A DNA stretch of 11,540 nt, from assembly GCA_021812745.1 (NCBI GenBank), contig JAKAMS010000046.1:1-11540 (forward strand), read 5' to 3'. The position numbers and the translations under genes are program-made. Origin of the DNA: Bacteroidota bacterium (GTDB taxonomy: Bacteria; Bacteroidota; Ignavibacteria; Ignavibacteriales; Melioribacteraceae). A model generated the notes under the pieces. The model did not search any database and was not told the DNA's origin. It was given only the letters and a program-made list of their open reading frames with translations. Shown one piece after another: positions 1 through 4,119 of the stretch. How positions within the stretch are numbered: the stretch's first letter is position 1; every line of letters starts with the position of its first letter.

Positions 1-104
1 GGAAGTTGAGCTAAATTCATTTCCTTTTCTTTCCCTCCTCGTTCCCCCGGTTTTCCGATGGGATTTCCTTTGACTTGCACAATATTTTTTTTGTTATTTG
101 ACAT
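1..104 (-). CDS. Partial hypothetical small lysine-rich protein, runs off the left edge
   Basis: An open frame begins at ATG 104 and continues without a stop to the window edge, giving 34 visible residues that start MSNNKKNIVQVKGNP. The visible part is rich in Lys, Asn and Gly, with no signal peptide or membrane segment. An in-frame ATG at 119 would add five residues; neither start has a clear Shine-Dalgarno sequence. It follows the two HTH genes in the same direction and could be the next gene of the leftward operon. I do not recognise a family, and the frame is short enough that chance cannot be excluded. Confidence 0.4.
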   Translation of the reverse strand, partial: MSNNKKNIVQVKGNPIGKPGERGGKEKEMNLAQL

Positions 105-111
105 AAAAATT

Positions 112-228
112 TTATTCATTAAATAGAAAGAAGTTTATGCTTTTCATAACCATGAATACAACTGAATACGACAACGATCTGTTCATCTCTATTTTCACTT
201 GCAATATTTTAGATGAAGACGTTAACAT
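112..228 (-). CDS. Possible 38-aa peptide, uncertain
   Basis: A short frame starts at ATG 228, five bases after the stop of the 78-aa HTH gene, and ends at TAA 112. Its second half is fairly hydrophobic (VVFMVMK...FFLF) and could be a short membrane-associated segment. There is no convincing ribosome binding site. It fills the gap between two leftward frames and overlaps by 8 bases an alternative start (ATG 119) of the next one. It has no recognisable family; it could equally be spacer DNA. Confidence 0.2.
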   Translation of the reverse strand: MLTSSSKILQVKIEMNRSLSYSVVFMVMKSINFFLFNE

Positions 229-233
229 TTATC

Positions 234-470
234 TTAACTGATTACCGGTTTGCTTGCTGTATTGTTCTTAATCCATTTATCAAGTTCTATTCGTGGTATT
301 CTTCCGCGAATCAGATCTTCCGGTACGCACATGCCAAACTCGCCGCGCTCATACGCCTGTGTAATTGTAGTAGAACTAAAACCGGATACCGCCGCCGCCT
401 GCTCTATAGAAAGCGTGAGCAGCAGATGAGGGTTATCATTATAATATGCGTGCATATCTTTTTTTGTCAT
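234..470 (-). CDS. Small helix-turn-helix protein, excisionase/MerR-type fold candidate
   Basis: This 78-aa protein has a helix-turn-helix around residues 18-45: LSIEQAAAVSGFSSTTITQ is the helix-turn-helix and IPRIELDKWI near residues 59-68 looks like the wing that closes this fold. The arrangement (N-terminal HTH, short linker, 'P-R/I-x-x-x-x-D-W' end) is usual for small phage excisionases and HTH_17-type DNA-binding proteins. It begins on the base after the TAA of the upstream 70-aa gene, and GAGG upstream of the ATG could serve as its ribosome site, so the two are almost certainly co-translated. As the partner of the integrase further right it is the best visible candidate for a recombination directionality factor, but a transcription regulator is equally possible. 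The fold is read from sequence; the role is inferred. Confidence 0.7.
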   Translation of the reverse strand: MTKKDMHAYYNDNPHLLLTLSIEQAAAVSGFSSTTITQAYERGEFGMCVPEDLIRGRIPRIELDKWIKNNTASKPVIS

Positions 471-683
471 TTATTTAACCTCAACTGCATTTTCTCGTTT
501 GCGGAGATTATCTATAATTCTACCTCTAAGTCCAGGATAAAAAGGAGTGTTGATTGCATCATTAACCATCGCCAGAGAGCGGCGATGTATTTTGGCGAGT
601 TTGCGCTGCGTCAGTTTATGTTTCTTAATGAGTTCTTTTATTTCATCATTAGAAAGCTCTTGTTTATCATCAATTTGTTTCAT
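471..683 (-). CDS. Small HTH regulator, Cro-like by position
   Basis: This is a 70-aa basic protein. The segment from about residue 23 (KLTQRKLAKIHRRSLAMVND) fits a helix-turn-helix in which RKLAKIH is the first helix and SLAMVNDAI the recognition helix, followed by a basic C-terminal tail. It is the first gene of the leftward operon, 64 bases downstream of the -10 of a strong promoter, and it faces away from the repressor-like gene at 856. That places it where Cro-type proteins sit in temperate phages. Its stop codon abuts the ATG of the 78-aa gene. The only ribosome-site candidate is a weak AAGAGAAA just upstream. A Cro role is inferred from position only. Confidence 0.7.
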   Translation of the reverse strand: MKQIDDKQELSNDEIKELIKKHKLTQRKLAKIHRRSLAMVNDAINTPFYPGLRGRIIDNLRKRENAVEVK

Positions 684-727
684 ATTTTCTCTTTTGATCT
701 TTGCGTTTTACGTTCGTACTTACATAC

Positions 728-755
728 GTGCTAAATCTTGAGTGCTAATATAGCA
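728..755. promoter_or_regulatory. Candidate repressor operator overlapping the leftward -10
   Basis: The inverted repeat TGCTA-ATA-TAGCA (743-755, 5-bp arms, 3-bp centre) covers the -10 of the leftward promoter exactly. The heptamer GTGCTAA of its left half recurs at 728-734 as a direct repeat of 742-748, one and a third helical turns away. A dyad on the -10 with an extra half-site is a typical operator layout. The likely ligand is one of the neighbouring HTH proteins (the 167-aa or 70-aa product), but this is inferred. Confidence 0.5.
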
Positions 756-775
756 TTTTGTGCATGTTTTGTCAA
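747..775 (-). promoter_or_regulatory. Leftward sigma70-type promoter
   Basis: Read on the minus strand, TTGACA (775-770) is followed after exactly 17 bases by TATATT (752-747). This is a consensus -35 and a five-of-six -10 at ideal spacing. It points at the 70-aa and 78-aa HTH genes and is the strongest promoter match I see in the window. It sits within the divergent intergenic region, so it is probably the early leftward promoter of the phage. Confidence 0.75.
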
Positions 776-817
776 GTGTTTTTATAAAGTATTTTTCTTA
801 AGTAAATTCTATGCCAA

Positions 818-855
818 TTTACAAATCATTATAATATAATATTTTGTAAAAAATA
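818..855 (+). promoter_or_regulatory. Candidate rightward promoter with very short or no leader
   Basis: A very AT-rich stretch contains TATAAT at 835-840, with a -35 that is poor at normal spacing. An alternative is TTTACA (818-823) with TATTTT (840-845) at 16 bases. Either would start transcription only about 4-10 bases upstream of ATG 856. There is no Shine-Dalgarno sequence before this ATG, so a leaderless or nearly leaderless mRNA is plausible, as known for lambda cI transcribed from PRM. The promoter assignment is weak; the absence of an SD is directly visible. Confidence 0.35.
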
Positions 856-1359
856 ATGAGGAAAGAAAAAAAATATAATTATGAAGATTTAATAGAGGGT
901 ATTACCAGGTTTTTCGGTAGTGTCGAACAATTAGCTGGATTGCTGCATACTTCAAGGGAGAACATTTATCAACTAACCAGACGGCAAACTCCAAAATTTC
1001 TAAATAGATTAGAAAAACATGGCATGAATTTAGATAGCATACCATTTAATAATATCAACTTACATGCCAATAATTTCGGCAACCAAACCACATCCGGCAA
1101 CAATTCTCACGCCATAGGAGTAGCCGACAAAATAAAAATAACTAATACGGAAGGAAGCAATAATGAAGACTTAGAAATATGTAAAATTGCACTTAAAGCC
1201 GTGAGGGAACAACTAGAGGCGTGCAAATCAGAAAAGGAAAATGTTGAGCGAAAACTTATAGAAGCAAATGCAGAAATCGCTAAATTACGGGAGAAACTTA
1301 ATGCAGTCAGTACAAATTCAAAAGGTGAACCAACTAAAAATAGGTCAAAAGAGAAATGA
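856..1359 (+). CDS. HTH repressor-like protein with C-terminal coiled coil
   Basis: This 167-aa protein appears to have three parts. Residues 13-45 look like a DNA-binding helix-turn-helix (SVEQLAGLLHTSRENIYQL, the family style in which the turn is 'LLHTSRENI'). Residues 60-100 form an Asn/Gly-rich linker (NNFGNQTTSGNN). Residues 105-150 are strongly heptad-like and charged (ALKAVREQLEACKSEKENVE), predicting a coiled coil that would dimerise or oligomerise the protein. It lacks the Ser-Lys peptidase domain of lambda-CI-type repressors, so RecA-stimulated self-cleavage is not expected. It is the first gene of the rightward operon and lies opposite the Cro-position gene, which suggests the lysogeny repressor. 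ATG 856 is the only Met before residue 57. Family membership is by feature, not by a recognised named family. Confidence 0.7.
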   Translation: MRKEKKYNYEDLIEGITRFFGSVEQLAGLLHTSRENIYQLTRRQTPKFLNRLEKHGMNLDSIPFNNINLHANNFGNQTTSGNNSHAIGVADKIKITNTEGSNNEDLEICKIALKAVREQLEACKSEKENVERKLIEANAEIAKLREKLNAVSTNSKGEPTKNRSKEK

Positions 1360-1360
1360 T

Positions 1361-1498
1361 ATGTTTACCATGCTTGTTAAACAAATAATTAAATTGCAAA
1401 ATCAAATCAGCGAACAAAATGAGGAGATAAAAAATCGTGACGAAGTAATCCATAATTTAAGAGAAATCATAAATGAAAGGGCAAGGTGGATGAAGTGA
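1361..1498 (+). CDS. 45-aa coiled-coil peptide
   Basis: The frame is open from 1268, but the natural start is ATG 1361, one base after the stop of the repressor-like gene. A purine stretch (AAGAGAAA) lies in ribosome-site position before it. The product (MFTMLVKQIIKLQNQISEQN...) is almost entirely amphipathic helix with Leu/Ile/Asn heptads, so a short coiled coil is predicted. Its stop TGA overlaps the GTG of the next gene (GTGA, 1495-1498). No family is recognised. It might pair with the coiled coil of the upstream protein; that is only a guess from the matching architecture. Confidence 0.55.
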   Translation: MFTMLVKQIIKLQNQISEQNEEIKNRDEVIHNLREIINERARWMK

Positions 1499-1662
1499 AA
1501 ATAGTTCAATGGATCAACAATAATATCAATACAATTTTACTGCTATTTATTTTAGTCTTTTTGGTTATGATAGCCGTTAATCTTTATACCCTCAATCAAA
1601 GATTAGAAAATCCGAAAGTAACAGTATATGTCCCTCATCTTGATAGACGACCTGGGCGGTAG
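1495..1662 (+). CDS. 55-aa single-pass membrane peptide
   Basis: This frame starts at GTG 1495, with AAGGTGG five bases upstream as a good ribosome site and a 4-base overlap with the previous gene. Residues about 12-31 (NTILLLFILVFLVMIAVNLY) form one clear hydrophobic helix. A 12-residue N-terminal part (MKIVQWINNNIN) precedes it, and a polar tail ending LDRRPGR follows it. It terminates at TAG 1660-1662 and the integrase ATG follows on the next base in the same reading frame. The length and layout resemble small phage membrane peptides of unknown role. Topology and function cannot be decided here. Confidence 0.55.
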   Translation: MKIVQWINNNINTILLLFILVFLVMIAVNLYTLNQRLENPKVTVYVPHLDRRPGR

Positions 1663-2625
1663 ATGGCAAGCATATTCCCACGCGGTAACAAGCTCTGGAT
1701 AAAATACCGACCTTCGGATTCTGCTAAACCGGTCCGGGAAAGTCTTAACCTTCCGAATAATCCGGAAGGCAGAAAAGCCGCCAATATAAAAAAGCGGGAA
1801 AAAGAAATTGAACTCTTGCGCGGCATAACTCGCCGTAGTAAAGGATTTATTAAATTCTCCGAAGCTTTTTCTTCTTTCATAGAAAGAAAAAAGAAAGAGA
1901 CGGATTCCTACGAAGTTTATATCTATGCTAAAGATGCTCTTATTAATTACAATGATTCAGATCCTTATATACATCAGCTTGACAAAGAATTCTTCCTTGA
2001 TCTGAAGAATTATTTAATCAAAAAAAAATCGCACAACACAGCATCCACATACCTCAACCATCTTAAAACAATCTTTGCTTATTTTATCGAAGAGAATTTG
2101 ATTAGCTCAAAAAATCCAGTCTGCAAAATTCAGCCAATCAAAATGCCTATCGTTACCATCTCTTCATTGGACCGCGATATCATCTTTGAATATTTCAGTA
2201 AGATCAATCCCGGATTTAATAAATATATAAACTTGCTTTACCTGTCTGGTTTCAGGCGCAGCGAAGCACTGTCTCTTTATGGCAAGAACATTTTATTTGA
2301 GAGAAAAATAATTCAGGTTTATAACTCAAAAGAAAAACGCTGGGAAGATTTTCCGATGATAAGGAACTTAGATAAATATTTCGAAAACAATATTATTAAA
2401 GCCGATGAAAGATTTTTTGGTTATACCGGCGATTACGTTACTCACTACTTTAATAAGCACGTCAAAAAACTAAACCTCGATATTCATTATTCTCTGCATG
2501 ATTTCAGACGAACATTCGGGATGGAGATGGCAAGAATAGTAAAGCCTCTTAAACTTAAAGCACTGATGAGGCACAACGATATTAGGACCACAATGAAATA
2601 TTATGTTGATGATAATGTCTTATAA
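1663..2625 (+). CDS. int: Phage integrase, tyrosine recombinase family
   Basis: This 320-aa site-specific recombinase is expected to integrate and excise the phage at attP/attB. Residues 1-55 resemble the small N-terminal arm-binding domain (MASIFPRGNKLWIKYR). Residues 60-150 are the helical SAM-like core-binding domain. Residues 165-320 are the catalytic domain. The visible catalytic set is R198 (SGFRRSEAL), a probable beta-hairpin Lys at 223 or 225, H279-x-x-R282 (LHDFRRT), H304 (LMRHNDIRTT) and Tyr313 (MKYY), so all key residues are present. Its length is normal for the family. ATG 1663 is the first possible start because TAG lies immediately before it in frame. It is the last gene of the repressor operon, and attP begins within 4-10 bases of its stop. 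Repressor and integrase are thus made from one transcript. Confidence 0.95.
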   Translation: MASIFPRGNKLWIKYRPSDSAKPVRESLNLPNNPEGRKAANIKKREKEIELLRGITRRSKGFIKFSEAFSSFIERKKKETDSYEVYIYAKDALINYNDSDPYIHQLDKEFFLDLKNYLIKKKSHNTASTYLNHLKTIFAYFIEENLISSKNPVCKIQPIKMPIVTISSLDRDIIFEYFSKINPGFNKYINLLYLSGFRRSEALSLYGKNILFERKIIQVYNSKEKRWEDFPMIRNLDKYFENNIIKADERFFGYTGDYVTHYFNKHVKKLNLDIHYSLHDFRRTFGMEMARIVKPLKLKALMRHNDIRTTMKYYVDDNVL

Positions 2626-2628
2626 AAC

Positions 2629-2649
2629 ACTGTGCCCTAAAATGTACCC
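2629..2649 (+). repeat. Left attP arm repeats
   Basis: ACTGTGCCC (2629-2637) and, 12 bases further on, ATGTACCC (2642-2649) share the core TGTRCCC in the same orientation. The first is a 9-base exact match to the right-arm copy at 2812-2820. They start just after the integrase stop codon and are candidate binding sites for the integrase N-terminal domain. Confidence 0.5.
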
Positions 2650-2662
2650 TGCTAATAGGAAA

Positions 2663-2679
2663 TATCGGGCTTTATCGGG
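2663..2679 (+). repeat. Helically phased direct repeat between left arm and core
   Basis: TATCGGG occurs at 2663-2669 and 2673-2679, a 10-base period, so both copies face the same side of the helix. The pair lies between the left arm and the core, where excisionase sites lie in lambda-like attP regions. It could bind a directionality factor or bending protein; only the repeat itself is seen. Confidence 0.35.
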
Positions 2680-2708
2680 AAACAATTATCTAAAAATCTT
2701 TAATTCTG

Positions 2709-2754
2709 TGGAGCTAAGGAGGATCGAACTCCTGACCTCTTGAATGCCATTCAA
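2709..2754 (-). other. 3' half of tRNA-Ala(GGC), the attP core
   Basis: Read on the minus strand, this is tRNA from the anticodon stem to the discriminator. It has anticodon loop ATGGCAT with anticodon GGC, variable loop AGGTC, T arm AGGAG-TTCGATC-CTCCT, acceptor strand TAGCTCC and discriminator A. No CCA is encoded (CAG follows). The D arm and 5' acceptor strand are absent upstream of the anticodon arm, so it is not a functional tRNA gene. Temperate phages commonly carry such a segment so that integration replaces and restores the 3' end of the host gene. The expected attB is therefore a host tRNA-Ala(GGC) gene. Confidence 0.9.
2740..2754. repeat. Palindromic anticodon stem-loop, likely crossover region
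   Basis: TTGAATG-C-CATTCAA is a perfect 7-bp-arm inverted repeat that coincides with the anticodon arm of the tRNA half. Tyrosine integrases bind inverted core sites flanking about 7 bp of overlap, and the anticodon loop is a known choice of crossover. The similarity to a normal tRNA stops at the 5' base of this stem, which fits a crossover here. The exact overlap is inferred. Confidence 0.5.
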
Positions 2755-2799
2755 AAGAAATTCTCCGTAATTTATTTATCTACCTTATATTATAAATCG

Positions 2800-2820
2800 C
2801 TGTGCCTTTTTACTGTGCCC
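2800..2820 (+). repeat. Right attP arm repeats
   Basis: CTGTGCC occurs at 2800-2806 and again at 2813-2819, 13 bases apart, in the same orientation as the left-arm copies. The second copy overlaps the stop codon of the 67-aa gene. They are candidate arm-type integrase sites on the P' side. Confidence 0.5.
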
Positions 2821-3013
2821 GAAATTCAATCGATTTGGTTGAATTTTCATCTTTCAACCATTTTGGTTGAATCCCTTTAATTCTCTCAATATATCCAGGA
2901 ATTTTTAATCCTTCATGCCAAGCCTTATCAAGTGTAGGTTGGTGCATTTCATCATGAGTAAACTCGTTCTCCAGTATCTCTTGCCGTTTTTCTTTGGAAA
3001 TGTCATTTAGCAT
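2810..3013 (-). CDS. Hypothetical 67-aa protein
   Basis: This small charged protein begins MLNDISKEKRQEILENEF and contains a His/Trp-bearing middle (DEMHQPTLDKAWHEGLK). It is predicted mostly helical in the first half, with no signal, membrane segment or cysteine. It is the last gene of the leftward operon and overlaps the stop of the 84-aa gene by 11 bases, with only a weak ribosome site, so translation is probably coupled. Its 3' end reaches into the right attP arm. I do not recognise a family; a structural or DNA-packaging accessory is possible but unsupported. Confidence 0.6.
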   Translation of the reverse strand: MLNDISKEKRQEILENEFTHDEMHQPTLDKAWHEGLKIPGYIERIKGIQPKWLKDENSTKSIEFRAQ

Positions 3014-3257
3014 TTTTCATCTTTGCAAGGTCGTATCTTGCGGCTACTGTACTTGAAGAAATAGGATACCACATTTTAGACCATAACTCAGCTATCTGTT
3101 TCCAAGATACAGGATTTTTATTATCTCTTGCTTTAAGCAAAAATATCTTCTGCTCATTAGTTATTTTAATGCGGGTTTTCGGACGCTGCCTGTACTGTTC
3201 TAATTCATTAAGCAGTTCATCAAATGTTATTTTGTTTTTTGAATTAAATTCTTTCAT
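3003..3257 (-). CDS. Hypothetical 84-aa protein with likely HTH
   Basis: The protein is basic (RQRPKTRIKITNEQ). Its C-terminal half, VSWKQIAELWSKM followed by SSSTVAARYDLAK, fits a helix-turn-helix or Myb-like DNA-binding unit, the WKQIAELW part being the first helix. ATG 3257 overlaps the phosphoesterase stop (ATGA), and GGAGAT lies about seven bases upstream within the end of that gene, making this start secure. A small HTH protein in a late-type phage operon could be a regulator or a small-terminase-like DNA binder; nothing seen settles this. Confidence 0.65.
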   Translation of the reverse strand: MKEFNSKNKITFDELLNELEQYRQRPKTRIKITNEQKIFLLKARDNKNPVSWKQIAELWSKMWYPISSSTVAARYDLAKMKNAK

Positions 3258-4096
3258 GCTATCTCCAATTTACTTCTTTCAATTCTCTTTACCCAAAATC
3301 TTGTATAAGCATTATCTTCATCCCCGGAACGAATTAAATAGCCTCCGATCTGAGGAGTTGATGATCTTCCAAGCCCTTGTTTCCATACAAAGGGAGTTTT
3401 TACCTGCCATGCCGGTGTACATAAGGAAATTCCATATCCATGTTTTGTTGCTATCCTGGTTTCAAATTGACGGTGACGATGACTCCGAATCACAACATCT
3501 GGTGCTCTATCTCCCCATCTTCCGGCTTCGTTATATGCCTCAACCATTTCTTTGTATATAGCAGTTGATTCATAAGCTGCTGAATTTGTTGTCCCTACAT
3601 GATGAGTAAAGTGAGCCAGCATATTATTCTTTTGTCCAAACGCCAACCACAAATCATATCTTGCATATTGTCCATCTTCGTTAGGCTTAGCGCCTAATTG
3701 CTTTGCCAGGTCTTCTTCATCTTCAGCGCTTTTCCCTACATGAGCTTCCGTCCCTCTGATATGATAATATACCTTGCATAATTTACTGCTCGTTATCGGG
3801 GATAAAAGCTCAAGGGCAATATTCTTTTGTATGGTTAGGTTCTGAGATATTTGTGTTTTAGAATTATGATGTACGCCGTCTATTGCGTCCCCATTATGGA
3901 CCAATATAAACGGCTCCTCTTTTGTTACTTCTGGTACCCATTCGCCCCAAAAATATTCCCACATGTAATTCAGTTTCTTTTGTATCCTGGAAGGGTAAAC
4001 AATTGCGCCGTCATCAAGCCTAACCTTCTTAGGCATCAAGGCTAGCCCGCAGCCGCTATGAGTATCTGAAACTACTATTATGTTTTTTACCATCAC
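3254..4096 (-). CDS. Calcineurin-like metallophosphoesterase
   Basis: This phosphoesterase of about 280 aa is likely cytoplasmic and dinuclear-metal dependent. Metal-ligand motifs appear in order: D11-x-H13 (SDTHSG), GD70-x-x-D73 (HNGDAIDG), a variant third motif RGTEAHVG at 114-121, H165-H166 (FTHHVG), and H206-x-H208 (RSHRHR). The usual third motif GNH(E/D) is replaced, although H119 or E117 could still serve. The substrate (protein phosphate, cyclic nucleotide, nucleic acid end) cannot be told. The first codon is GTG 4096, followed by ATG 4093; the ATG is slightly better placed after GAGAGAG. It follows the ATP-grasp gene by 23 bases and overlaps the 84-aa gene by four bases, so they are one operon. 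Phosphoesterases of this superfamily are frequent phage accessory genes. Confidence 0.85.
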   Translation of the reverse strand: MMVKNIIVVSDTHSGCGLALMPKKVRLDDGAIVYPSRIQKKLNYMWEYFWGEWVPEVTKEEPFILVHNGDAIDGVHHNSKTQISQNLTIQKNIALELLSPITSSKLCKVYYHIRGTEAHVGKSAEDEEDLAKQLGAKPNEDGQYARYDLWLAFGQKNNMLAHFTHHVGTTNSAAYESTAIYKEMVEAYNEAGRWGDRAPDVVIRSHRHRQFETRIATKHGYGISLCTPAWQVKTPFVWKQGLGRSSTPQIGGYLIRSGDEDNAYTRFWVKRIERSKLEIA

Positions 4097-4119
4097 TCTC
4101 TCGCATTAAGTGAATAAAA

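Larger units (their letters stand above)
2629..2820. other. attP: attP: phage attachment site with tRNA core and two arms
   Basis: The gap between the convergent integrase and leftward operons holds a tRNA-derived core (2709-2754) flanked at similar distance by pairs of similarly oriented repeats. These are TGTGCCC 2631-2637 and TGTACCC 2643-2649 on the left, and TGTGCCT 2801-2807 and TGTGCCC 2814-2820 on the right. This is the P-core-P' design of tyrosine-integrase phages, with the integrase gene adjoining. Because both arms are present on one molecule and phage genes lie on both sides, the site reads as attP and not as a prophage end. No separate gene or terminator is visible in the gap. 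Confidence 0.75.

Noticed and set aside
213..741. Plus-strand ORFs of 173 and 64 aa
   Set aside because: They lie antisense to two HTH genes that have a strong promoter, abutting stop/start and clear domains. Their own sequences are low-complexity Phe/Ile/Cys-rich.
1268..1498. 76-aa start for the coiled-coil peptide
   Set aside because: The first 31 residues overlap the end of the repressor gene in another frame. ATG 1361 directly follows that stop and has a better placed purine stretch.
2709..2735. Intrinsic terminator between the convergent operons
   Set aside because: The GGAG...CTCC hairpin is the T arm of the tRNA half and has no U-run after it on either strand. I see no convincing terminator in 2626-2809.
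2709..2780. A complete tRNA-Ala gene
   Set aside because: The anticodon arm, T arm and 3' acceptor strand are present, but no D arm or matching 5' acceptor strand lies upstream on the minus strand.
2626..2809. Boundary between two adjacent prophages or between phage and host
   Set aside because: Paired arm repeats occur on both sides of one core and no host gene is visible, so one intact attP is the simpler reading. A tandem arrangement is not strictly excluded.
3169..3561. 130-aa plus-strand ORF
   Set aside because: It is antisense to the phosphoesterase with its metal motifs and to the 84-aa gene. It has no ribosome site or recognisable domain.
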